Positions 27,645 to 34,764 of a DNA stretch of 41,849 bases are shown here, piece by piece (position 1 is the stretch's first letter; the number at the start of each line of letters is the position of its first letter). This DNA is from Occallatibacter sp. (lineage in GTDB: Bacteria; Acidobacteriota; Terriglobia; Terriglobales; Acidobacteriaceae), in assembly GCA_031296305.1 (NCBI GenBank), contig JARLFZ010000027.1:1-41849 (forward strand), given 5' to 3'. The translations under genes were made by a program, and so were the position numbers. The notes below the pieces were generated by a model that saw only the letters and a program-made list of their open reading frames with translations, made no database searches and was not told the origin of the DNA.

Positions 27645-27733
27645 TGGTGCCCAGAGGGGGACTTGAACCCCCACGACCGGTAAAGGTCTGCGGATTTTAA
27701 GTCCGCTGCGTCTGCCAATTTCGCCATCCGGGC
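27645..27733 (-). tRNA. tRNA-Leu (anticodon UAA)
   Basis: Read on the minus strand, the sequence folds as a class II tRNA. The acceptor arm is GCCCGGA with TCTGGGC (one G-T pair). The anticodon stem is GCGGA/TCCGC around CTTAAAA, giving anticodon TAA. A long variable arm (GACC...GGTC) and a T stem GGGGG-TTCAAGT-CCCCC follow. The discriminator A is followed by an encoded CCA, which is included in the coordinates. Confidence 0.96.
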
Positions 27734-27893
27734 CCGCCTCTATATTATGGGACCAATTTGGGCTCGCGCGGAGCCCTGTCTTCCCCCAATCCCCTACCCT
27801 TCCGAGGCGCACTTTCCGGGGGGTGGGCGCTCGCGTTTCCACAACTTGCCCTGAAACGCCAATCCCTCGTATCATCCGGCAAGAGCATCGACC

Positions 27894-28463
27894 ATGACTG
27901 AATCGGAAAGCAAGACCAACCTGCGCGAAAAGGGGCGGCTTATGTCCGCCTCAGAGATTGAGCGAACCTTGGTTCGCCTGGCCCACGAAATCGTGGAAAA
28001 GAGCAACGGGAGCGAGGATTTGGCCCTGGTGGGCATCAAGCGCCGCGGTGTTCCCCTGGCGCAACGCCTGGGCAAGCTGATTTCGACCATTGAGAAGCGT
28101 CCGGTGGATACCGGAGTGCTCGACATTCAGTTCTACCGCGACGACCTGACCACGGCAGGTGTGCGCCCGGTGGTGACGCCGGGAGCCATCGGCATCGACG
28201 TGGAAGGCCGGGACATCGTGATCTGCGACGACGTGCTTTACACCGGCCGCACCATTCGCGCCGCGCTCGATGCGCTCTTCGACCACGGGCGTCCGCGCCG
28301 CGTGCAACTGGCGGTGCTGATCGACCGCGGTCATCGCGAGCTGCCCATCGAGGCCACCTACGTGGGCAAACACGTGCCCACAAGCAGCCGCGAGATCATC
28401 GAGGTTAAATTTCAGGAAGTGGACCAAACGGAGCAGGTACTGCTGGTGGAGCGCGCCAACTGA
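27894..28463 (+). CDS. pyrR: PyrR, pyrimidine operon attenuator / uracil phosphoribosyltransferase
   Basis: A 189-residue protein, close to the usual 180. The PRPP-binding motif VICDDVLYTGRT is at 109-120, within the type I phosphoribosyltransferase fold. It is preceded by the PyrR-type N-terminus LREKGRLMSASEIERTLVRL and followed by VQLAVLIDRGHRELPIEATY and VGKHVPTSSREIIEV. In Gram-positive bacteria PyrR binds pyr leader mRNA in response to UMP, and it also has UPRTase activity. It precedes pyrB by about 130 bases, which fits a regulatory role, but I could not identify a PyrR-binding loop in the leader. A second in-frame ATG (27942) is a weaker start because it would lose conserved residues. 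Confidence 0.92.
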   Translation: MTESESKTNLREKGRLMSASEIERTLVRLAHEIVEKSNGSEDLALVGIKRRGVPLAQRLGKLISTIEKRPVDTGVLDIQFYRDDLTTAGVRPVVTPGAIGIDVEGRDIVICDDVLYTGRTIRAALDALFDHGRPRRVQLAVLIDRGHRELPIEATYVGKHVPTSSREIIEVKFQEVDQTEQVLLVERAN

Positions 28464-28596
28464 GCGCAGGGGCCAGGTTTCAGCGCGCAGAGTGCGCGAG
28501 TTTCTGTTCAACTGCTGAGATTTCGACGTCTTTTCCTCACCAGCAACGCTCAAGAACTATCCACTATAAGCGGTTCGCTGTAAGCTGTCTGAAAGC

Positions 28597-29619
28597 ATGA
28601 AACCGGCCATAGTCACGACTCGCCGCCAGCGCAGCACTCCGCCTGCGCCCGTATCTTCATTTCCTTACCATCCGGGATCGCTGCTTTCGGTTCTCGATCT
28701 GACCGTGGACGGCGTGAGCCAACTTCTCATCCGCGCCACCGAACTCGAAAACGAAGACCCCATCGGCCGCGATCACATTCTGGCCAAGCGGCGCATTGCA
28801 TTGCTCTTTTACGAGTCGTCGACTCGAACCAGAACGAGCTTTGAGCTGGCCTGCAAGGCACTCGGCGCCGATACCACGCTGGTTTCGAGCCTGAGTTCGA
28901 GCATCGAAAAGGGCGAGTCGGTGAAGGACACCGGATTGACGCTGCGCGCGCTGGGCGCCGAGGCCATCATCCTGCGTCATAACTCGTCGGGCGCGGCGTG
29001 GCTGCTGGAAGAGTCGACGCGCCTGCCGGTGATCAACGCGGGCGACGGCATGCACGAACATCCGACGCAGGCGCTTCTCGACCTGCGCACAATTTTGACG
29101 CATCTGCGGCCAGGACTCGTGGGAGTTGCGCCCGACACGCTCGCCGGAGTGACGGTGATGATCACGGGCGACATTCTGCACAGCCGGGTCGCGCGGTCGA
29201 ACATGCAGCTCTTGCCGCGTGTAGGCGCGCGCGTGCTGCTTTGCGGACCGAAGGAGCTATTGCCGGAGCAGGCGGCGCGATCGGGGCCGGGCATCGAAAT
29301 CGAGCGGGACTTTGACGCTGCGCTGGCGCAATCGCAGGCAGTGATGATGCTGCGTATCCAGGCCGAGCGGCTGGCCGGACTACAACTGGATCTGGACGAG
29401 TATAAGGCAAACTATCAGCTCACCGGGCAGCGGTTGGCAGCGCACGCGCCTGCGGCGGTGGTGCTGCATCCGGGGCCGATCATTCGCGGCATGGAGATTA
29501 CGGCGGGCGTGGCCGATGGTGTGCAGTCGGCGATTCTGGAGCAGGTGACGAACGGACTGGCTATCCGCATGGCGGTGATGGAGCGGGCGCTGACGGCAGA
29601 AAACGGAGGCCGCGCATGA
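28597..29619 (+). CDS. pyrB: Aspartate carbamoyltransferase catalytic chain
   Basis: A 340-residue enzyme that joins carbamoyl phosphate and aspartate in the second step of pyrimidine synthesis. The carbamoyl-phosphate signature STRTRTSF is at 75-82, the lysine-bearing loop near 102-111 (SIEKGESVKD), HEHPTQALLD at 153-162 and HPGPIIRGMEI from 291. An N-terminal extension of about 25 polar residues makes it longer than E. coli PyrB (311). No regulatory chain (pyrI) is adjacent. Its stop overlaps the pyrC start by four bases (ATGA), so the two are translationally coupled. Confidence 0.97.
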   Translation: MKPAIVTTRRQRSTPPAPVSSFPYHPGSLLSVLDLTVDGVSQLLIRATELENEDPIGRDHILAKRRIALLFYESSTRTRTSFELACKALGADTTLVSSLSSSIEKGESVKDTGLTLRALGAEAIILRHNSSGAAWLLEESTRLPVINAGDGMHEHPTQALLDLRTILTHLRPGLVGVAPDTLAGVTVMITGDILHSRVARSNMQLLPRVGARVLLCGPKELLPEQAARSGPGIEIERDFDAALAQSQAVMMLRIQAERLAGLQLDLDEYKANYQLTGQRLAAHAPAAVVLHPGPIIRGMEITAGVADGVQSAILEQVTNGLAIRMAVMERALTAENGGRA

Positions 29620-30914
29620 CGACGCTGGCAATTTGCGGAGGGCGGCTGGTGGATCCCGCGGCGGGCGTGGATGCGGCCAAGGACATACTGCTCAAAGACG
29701 GGCGCGTGGCGGAGATTGCAGGTCCGGGCAAGCTGAAGAACATGGAAGGCGCGGAAGTTCTGGATGCGACGGGGCTGGTGGTTGCGCCGGGGCTGATCGA
29801 TATCCACGTGCATCTGCGCGAGCCGGGGCAGGCATACAAGGAGACCATCGCGACGGGAACGGCAGCGGCGGCGGCGGGCGGATTCACGAGCGTTGCCGCG
29901 ATGCCGAACACCACGCCCGTGAACGACTCGCCGGAGATTACGCGCTGGATGCAGGCGCCGGAGCGCGGAGCATCGGTGCGCGTGTTTCCCATTGCCGCGG
30001 CTACGCGCGGGTCGAAAGGTGAAACCATCAACGACTATGCCGCGCTCAAATCCGCGGGCGCGGTAGCCGTCACCGACGATGGACGGCCGATCCTGAAGGA
30101 CGGCATGATGCGCGAGACCCTGGCCGCGGCGGCGCGCGTGGGGCTCACCGTGATCCAGCATGCCGAGGACACGCGCATGACGCAGGGTGCGAGCATGAAT
30201 CTCGGGCCGGTGTCGTTCAAGCTGGGCTTGCGCGGCATGCCGCCGGAAGCAGAGTCGAGCATGGTGGAGCGCGACATTCGCCTGGTGGCCGAGCTGCGCG
30301 AGTCGCATCCTCATCTGCATGTGGCGCACACGTCCACGGCTGCGGCGTTGGCGGCGGTGCGGCAGGCGCGGCGCAACGGGCTGCGCGTCACGTGCGAGGT
30401 GGCGCCGCATCACTTTCTGCTGACCGAGGAGCACGTCGGCCTGTACAACACGCATGCCAAAATGAATCCGCCGCTGCGATCGGCTGCCGACCGCGACTCC
30501 ATGATCGAGGGGATCCTAGACGGCGTGGTGGATGCGATTGCAACCGATCACGCGCCACATGCCATGCACGAAAAGGAAATTGAATTTGAGCTGGCGCCGA
30601 ACGGGATTACGGGCCTGGAAACCGCTCTGGGCCTGTGCCTGCGCTGGCTGCACAGCGAATGGAAGATCCCCCTGGGCCGCGTGCTGAGCCTGCTGAGCGC
30701 ACAACCCGCGGCGCTGTTGGGCTTGAAAGGCCGCGGTACGTTGGCCGTGGGCAGCTTTGGCGATGTGGTGGTCTTCGACCGCACGGCAGAGTGGATCTAC
30801 CGTGCAACTGAGTCGAAATCGAAGGCGAAAAACACGCCCTTCGACGGCTGGGAGATGCTGGGTAAGGTGCGCTGGACGGTCAGCGAAGGGCGAGTGGTGC
30901 ATGCCAGCGCTTGA
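29616..30914 (+). CDS. pyrC: Dihydroorotase, type I
   Basis: A 432-residue amidohydrolase that cyclises carbamoyl aspartate to dihydroorotate. Zinc ligands are seen in HVHLREPG (64-71), QHAED (181-185), VAHTSTA and the catalytic DHAPH (311-315). VTDDGRP at 152-158 supplies an aspartate in the place where other dihydroorotases have a carboxylated lysine, as in the type I enzymes of Bacillus and Aquifex. The substrate-binding segment NPPLRS is present. Type I enzymes often act together with aspartate carbamoyltransferase, consistent with the four-base overlap with pyrB. Confidence 0.95.
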   Translation: MTTLAICGGRLVDPAAGVDAAKDILLKDGRVAEIAGPGKLKNMEGAEVLDATGLVVAPGLIDIHVHLREPGQAYKETIATGTAAAAAGGFTSVAAMPNTTPVNDSPEITRWMQAPERGASVRVFPIAAATRGSKGETINDYAALKSAGAVAVTDDGRPILKDGMMRETLAAAARVGLTVIQHAEDTRMTQGASMNLGPVSFKLGLRGMPPEAESSMVERDIRLVAELRESHPHLHVAHTSTAAALAAVRQARRNGLRVTCEVAPHHFLLTEEHVGLYNTHAKMNPPLRSAADRDSMIEGILDGVVDAIATDHAPHAMHEKEIEFELAPNGITGLETALGLCLRWLHSEWKIPLGRVLSLLSAQPAALLGLKGRGTLAVGSFGDVVVFDRTAEWIYRATESKSKAKNTPFDGWEMLGKVRWTVSEGRVVHASA

Positions 30915-31375
30915 CGCCACGGCCGGACTGGGCCGCATAAAAGAGTTTTGCGCACGATCAACGGATTTCCCTTCCTTCAAACTGAATTTGATGCGATGAA
31001 ACAGTGTTTCTGTCAGGTCGCTGTGTGACGACGTTGTATCCAGCTCTCCTTGAAGTGCATTCTTCTCAGCGATTCAGCCTCGTTGCGCCCATGTGATGGG
31101 TGGCGAGCGCGGCTTCGGGGGCATCGGAAAATACACGCTAAGTCATGAAAAATGAGCGCGGTATTTCGTTGTATGACTCTTCATCGAGGGCTACACTTCG
31201 GCTACGAATCAAGGAGAAACTCGAGCGGCTGTTTCTGGTTTGGCCCGGTGCCCGCCGTGGCGTACAGACCTTCAGTACGGCAGCGCGGCTGCCAGCGCGA
31301 AGAAGAATGGCGCAAGGCAGCCGAAGTCAGACCGCCGAAATTGACCTGCTCGCGTTCCACCGCGGGAGGTGGCCC
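30915..31375. other. Intergenic stretch after pyrC
   Basis: I find no supported gene in these 460 bases. A weak GC stem (CGGCC/GGCCG) follows the pyrC stop but lacks a T run. The frame that opens at 31145 and leads into the next gene is Arg/Ser-rich, has no ribosome site, and is treated as non-coding. The promoter of the gene at 31376 is probably here but I could not place it. Confidence 0.35.
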
Positions 31376-31708
31376 ATGAACAATCTGCTTCGGCTTCTGG
31401 TGATTGTTGGAATCGTTGCGTGTTGCATTTTCGTGGTTGCGCTGGGACTTGCCCGCCACGATGCCGACCTGATGGGGCCGGTCAACCTGGTGCTGTTCGT
31501 GCTCGGTGCGCTCGTCTACCTGCTGCCAACCGGTCTGGCCATTTACCGGGACTGCCGATCGATGGCATGGATCGCGGTCGTCAACGTGCTTTTGGGATGG
31601 ACGATCCTTGGCTGGTTCGCAGCCATGGGGTGGGCGACCGCGGGCAAGGTCCGTGCGCCAGTTCATCCGGTTAGTGCGCCCCCCACGCATCCCGTGCTCG
31701 GGCATTGA
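31376..31708 (+). CDS. Superinfection-immunity-like small membrane protein
   Basis: A 110-residue protein beginning at an ATG with GGGAGG six bases upstream. It has three hydrophobic segments. The central and C-terminal part, ALVYLLPTGLAIYRDCRSMA followed by WIAVVNVLLGWTILGWFAAM, carries the LLPT...A...R and N-LLGWT-GW pattern of the superinfection immunity family (T4 Imm-like). T4 Imm blocks DNA entry of a second phage at the inner membrane. Chromosomal copies outside prophages are common in my recollection, and their role is unproven. No phage genes lie nearby. The C-terminus is a short Pro/His-rich tail. Confidence 0.75.
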   Translation: MNNLLRLLVIVGIVACCIFVVALGLARHDADLMGPVNLVLFVLGALVYLLPTGLAIYRDCRSMAWIAVVNVLLGWTILGWFAAMGWATAGKVRAPVHPVSAPPTHPVLGH

Positions 31709-31884
31709 GGAAACCAGGTCCAAAGGCCTGAGCTGAGGCAAAGCGCCCGGACGCGCAGATTCGCGTGCCGATAAGGCTCTCATTGCTGAAGTTGGAGCGG
31801 ATTCTTTGCGCCGCATGGTATGCGACGCGTGAATTGTTGTGCGCCTGATCGCGCTGGTAGGCTGGAGGGCATGGGAGGTCCCCT

Positions 31885-32271
31885 ATGTTCACAATTCCGG
31901 GTGCGATGGCGTTCGCGGACTGGAGCCTGTTGTTGCTGAGGCTGGTGCTGGCGCTGGTGTTCGGGACCAGCGGATACAACCATCTTCGGCATCCGAAGGA
32001 GCGGTCTGCGAGCATCGGGATGAGCGTGCCGTTCACCGTCTTCCTGGGCACGGCAGAGTCTGCCGGAGCGATGGGGTTAGCGGTGGGAATCATGGCGCCG
32101 TGGGCGGCGCTGGGACTGACTTTCTTAATGCTCGGCGCGATTTACAAAAAAATCGCAGAGTGGAAGACTGGCTTCTGGGGCGAGAAGTCGATGGGATGGC
32201 ACTACGAGGTGCTGTTGATCACGATGAACCTGGTGATTGTGACCATGGGGCCCGGCAGATACAGCTTGTAG
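31885..32271 (+). CDS. DoxX-family membrane protein
   Basis: A 128-residue protein with four hydrophobic helices. The first, LLLLRLVLALVFGTSGYNHL, matches the DoxX opening (RLxLGxxFxxxGxxKL type). The third and fourth include FLGTAESAGAMGLAVGIMAP and LLITMNLVIVTMGPGRYSL. DoxX-like proteins are small inner-membrane proteins, some linked to quinone or sulfur oxidation and others to redox stress; the role here is unknown. A GGGAGG site precedes the ATG. It is a single gene, convergent with the hypothetical gene that ends at 32303. Confidence 0.82.
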   Translation: MFTIPGAMAFADWSLLLLRLVLALVFGTSGYNHLRHPKERSASIGMSVPFTVFLGTAESAGAMGLAVGIMAPWAALGLTFLMLGAIYKKIAEWKTGFWGEKSMGWHYEVLLITMNLVIVTMGPGRYSL

Positions 32272-32302
32272 CCGATCGCGAACCGTGACCCAGGAAAAGC
32301 AC

Positions 32303-33079
32303 TCAGCCTTTGCGGCGGTAAAGGACCTGGAACTCGTAGCCGGGATTGGCGGGGAAGAGCGAGGCGACGTGGCGCAGGCGCTCGGCGAGTGCGGGCGCTG
32401 CCAGCAGGGGGTACTCGCGCTCGCGCAAGTCGTTGTAGTCGAAATCGACCGCAAGCGAAAGCATGTAGACGGCGAGCGCGTCAGAGAACGACGACTCGAA
32501 GAAACTCATGCGGGCACGCTCGTCAATACTCCCGCCCGGGAGACTCGCGCTGGACGTGTTAGCGCCGGTGTGCGGCTCCTGCGCGCGGCGGCGGGCTTCC
32601 CATGCATCCTGGCTGGTTTCTCCGCGTACCTGCGCCTCGGCCTGCGACCAGGCGAGAGTGGAGAAGCTATCGGGAACGCCGGCGGCCTCGACAAAATTGT
32701 GCGCCACGTTGATGAAGAACTCGAAGGCGAGGCCGAAGCGGTCTTCAACAAGGCGCGTGGAGATGAAGACGGCCTCCATCGAGCCGAAGGCGGCGTTGCG
32801 ATGGCAGACGGCACGGTCGCCGAGCTCAACCGTGTAGGCGGGCGCGACGAGATTCTCGCCGGTGTCGGCAATGGCGAGGGGAACGAAGTAGTAGGCTCGC
32901 TGGCGCAGCGCGGGAGCCATCCCGGCAGGGACAGCGCCCACAAGACGCTCGAGGTCCGCGTCGGAGATGCGGATCTCGCCGAAGGCGGAGTAGCGGATGC
33001 CGTTGGGCGCATCCTGTACCGTCGCCTGCGTGGCGACTTTCTCGGCATGCCATAACTCGATTTGTGCACCGCTGGCCAT
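32303..33079 (-). CDS. Hypothetical protein, soluble, 258 residues
   Basis: A cytoplasmic-looking protein without signal or membrane helices and with balanced composition, which together with its length makes it credible as a gene. Recognisable stretches are IELWHAEKVATQATVQDAPN, RAYYFVPLAIADTGENLVAP, EAVFISTRLVEDRFGLAFEF and a C-terminal FPANPGYEFQVLYRRKG. I do not recognise a family. A Gly/Ser linker (about residues 172-187) may divide two parts. It is divergent from the small membrane protein at 33116 with only 36 bases between starts, so both promoters must be compact or overlap the other gene. Confidence 0.65.
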   Translation of the reverse strand: MASGAQIELWHAEKVATQATVQDAPNGIRYSAFGEIRISDADLERLVGAVPAGMAPALRQRAYYFVPLAIADTGENLVAPAYTVELGDRAVCHRNAAFGSMEAVFISTRLVEDRFGLAFEFFINVAHNFVEAAGVPDSFSTLAWSQAEAQVRGETSQDAWEARRRAQEPHTGANTSSASLPGGSIDERARMSFFESSFSDALAVYMLSLAVDFDYNDLREREYPLLAAPALAERLRHVASLFPANPGYEFQVLYRRKG

Positions 33080-33115
33080 TAAGTTTGTATTCTAGTTGAT
33101 GGGGGTCGGGCCAGC

Positions 33116-33418
33116 ATGGCGAAGTCAATATCGAAATCAGGGGACGACGGACGGGGAGCGAGGATTTTCGGGTTCCCGGTGGAGGGTTTCAGCCTGTTTC
33201 AGAGCCTGTTGCTGGCTTTTGCCTCGGCGTTTCTCACGTTTTTCGCTACCACGTGCGCCGCAATTTTCGCACTGCTGGCGTGGAACCTGGCCGGCGGGCA
33301 CTCCGTGAGCTACACAGACACGTACCTGTACGTCGGATTTCCCGCGGGCGTGCTGGTGTTGGTGGTGGCACTGCCGCTATTTTTGGCGCTGTGGGTGAGG
33401 GCGAAGGCGCGGCGGTAG
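33116..33418 (+). CDS. Small two-helix membrane protein
   Basis: A 100-residue protein with a polar N-terminus (MAKSISKSGDDGRGARIFGF), two long hydrophobic segments at about 28-58 and 71-93, and a basic end (WVRAKARR), predicting both ends on the cytoplasmic side. I do not recognise the family. The ATG has GGGGGTCGGG upstream as a possible ribosome site. It is divergent from the hypothetical gene at 32303-33079 and convergent with the desaturase; the gap to the latter is filled by repeats. Confidence 0.6.
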   Translation: MAKSISKSGDDGRGARIFGFPVEGFSLFQSLLLAFASAFLTFFATTCAAIFALLAWNLAGGHSVSYTDTYLYVGFPAGVLVLVVALPLFLALWVRAKARR

Positions 33419-33434
33419 AGGCGCTGCGTGCTAT

Positions 33435-33460
33435 CCCCGGTCTCAGAATCGAGACCGGGG
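33435..33460. repeat. Perfect hairpin CCCCGGTCTC-AGAATC-GAGACCGGGG
   Basis: A perfect 10-bp stem with a 6-base loop lies between convergent genes. There is no T run, so it is more like a dispersed palindromic repeat than a terminator. A decayed relative is at 1033-1048. Confidence 0.75.
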
Positions 33461-33493
33461 GCACCCAATTTTATGGTGGGTTGAATGCGCGAA

Positions 33494-33583
33494 AAGCAAA
33501 TGCAGGTCCTTCGACTTCGCAGGTCGAGGCGCGACCCGCTCCGCTCAGGAGGACGGGATAGGTTCTACTCAGGATGACAGGAT
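33494..33583. repeat. Intergenic GGTCCTTCGAC...CTCAGGATGACA segment
   Basis: AGGTCCTTCGAC is followed by CCGCTCAGGA and then CTCAGGATGACA, giving a partly duplicated unit. From memory, a similar sequence recurs between genes in acidobacterial genomes; only this copy is in the window, so its repeat status must be checked genome-wide. Confidence 0.45.
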
Positions 33584-33592
33584 CGAAGAAGA

Positions 33593-34591
33593 CTACAACC
33601 CTGCGGGCTTGGGATCCTTGGGATCGAACTTTGCCACTTGGACTTTACGGGCGATGCCTAGCTTCGCCAGTATCCAGATGCCCCAGAAGTTGGGATCGAT
33701 TTCATACCACTTGAGGCCGTGGCGCGCGGAAACGGGATGCGCGTGATGATTGTTGTGCCAGCCCTCGCCGCCGGTGAGCAGGGCGACCCACCAGTTGTTG
33801 CGCGAGTCGTCGCGGGTTTCAAAGCGGCGGCTGCCCCACATGTGGGTTGCTGAATTCACCAGCCACGTGGCGTGAAGACCAAGCGTGACACGCAGAAGAG
33901 CTCCCCAGAGGAACATGGCGAGGCCGTTAACAAAACCGCCCCAAACCCATCCCAACGAGAACAGCAGAACCGCGCTGAGAGTAATCGGCAGCCAGTGGTA
34001 TTTGCTCATCCACACATGAAAGCGGTCGCGGCTGAGGTCGGGCGAGTAGCGCGAGAGGGCCTTGATCTGCAAGTGCAACGGCTCGCCAAAAAGTATCCAA
34101 CCAGCGTGCGCCCACCAGCCGCCTTCACGCGGGGTGTGCGGATCGCCTTCCTTGTCGCTGAGCTGGTGATGCACTCGATGCGTTGAGACCCAGAAGATGG
34201 GGCCACCCTCAAGCGACATCGTAGCGAACACCGTCATGACATATTCGATCCACTTGGGCACCTGGTATCCACGATGCGTGAGCAGGCGGTGATAGCACAT
34301 GCCAATACCCACGTTGATGGCCAGAACGTAGAGCACAGCCATGACGACGAGGCGCTGCCAGGTGAAGAGGAAGAGCGCGGCGATGGCACCCACGTGAAAG
34401 AGCACCATCACGAGGACCATCGGCCAGCTCAAGCCATCGCTGACAGCCTTGGCGCGGCCCATGCGAACGTGCTGCCAATTGGGGACAGCTTTCGACTCGC
34501 TGGGGACGACGGTTTCAGAGACCGCGGGGGTCAGTGGGCTCGGAGTGACAACGACGCTTTCTGGCGATGGAGAAGCAGTGACTGTAGCCAT
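33593..34591 (-). CDS. Fatty acid desaturase (acyl-CoA delta-9-like)
   Basis: A 332-residue membrane enzyme with the three histidine boxes of the stearoyl-CoA desaturase type: HRLLTH at 101-106, HRVHH at 138-142 and HNNHH at 279-283. Together these bind the di-iron centre. Hydrophobic helices flank the boxes in the usual 2+2 arrangement. A Pro/Ser/Thr-rich N-terminal tail of about 50 residues is extra. The enzyme inserts a double bond in saturated acyl chains using oxygen and an electron donor not encoded nearby. A CRP/FNR-like palindrome lies about 75 bases upstream, suggesting regulation by a cyclic-nucleotide or oxygen-responsive factor. Confidence 0.94.
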   Translation of the reverse strand: MATVTASPSPESVVVTPSPLTPAVSETVVPSESKAVPNWQHVRMGRAKAVSDGLSWPMVLVMVLFHVGAIAALFLFTWQRLVVMAVLYVLAINVGIGMCYHRLLTHRGYQVPKWIEYVMTVFATMSLEGGPIFWVSTHRVHHQLSDKEGDPHTPREGGWWAHAGWILFGEPLHLQIKALSRYSPDLSRDRFHVWMSKYHWLPITLSAVLLFSLGWVWGGFVNGLAMFLWGALLRVTLGLHATWLVNSATHMWGSRRFETRDDSRNNWWVALLTGGEGWHNNHHAHPVSARHGLKWYEIDPNFWGIWILAKLGIARKVQVAKFDPKDPKPAGL

Positions 34592-34654
34592 GCGATGGGG
34601 AATCCTTGAGAAAGTGTCGAAATGCCCACTTATATCTGATCTTCATTGTATAGG

Positions 34655-34676
34655 AAATGTGAGCAGAATCACATTC
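34655..34676. promoter_or_regulatory. CRP/FNR-like operator upstream of desaturase
   Basis: The core TGTGA-GCAGAA-TCACA at 34658-34673 has both half-sites of the CRP consensus (TGTGA-N6-TCACA) and is extended by AAA on the left and TT on the right. It lies about 75 bases upstream of the desaturase ATG. Confidence 0.55.
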
Positions 34677-34701
34677 TGAGGGTCACTCTTTTGAGGGATT
34701 A

Positions 34702-34764
34702 ATTTGTGAGCAATATTGACCACTTTGGGGCAAGTTATTTGTGAACATCATTGACCAGTCGGGG
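34702..34764. repeat. Two imperfect direct repeats resembling an IS21-family end
   Basis: ATTTGTGAGCAATATTGACC followed by ACTTTGGGG (34702-34730), and ATTTGTGAACATCATTGACC followed by AGTCGGGG (34737-34764), repeat with a 35-base period. IS21-family termini carry several such ATTGACC-containing repeats. No transposase is nearby. The second copy includes the stop codon of the adjacent gene. Confidence 0.45.

Noticed and set aside
29415..30455. 346-codon minus-strand frame opposite pyrC
   Set aside because: It covers the catalytic part of a clear dihydroorotase on the other strand and is dominated by Arg and His.
31145..31375. N-terminal extension of the superinfection-immunity-like protein
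   Set aside because: The frame is open, but a GGGAGG site and the hydrophobic start place the true start at 31376; the extension is Arg/Ser-rich.
32285..33055. 256-codon plus-strand frame opposite the hypothetical protein at 32303-33079
   Set aside because: I considered which strand is real. The minus strand has balanced composition and a normal start; the plus strand is Gly/Arg/Glu-heavy without a ribosome site. The choice is fairly but not fully certain.
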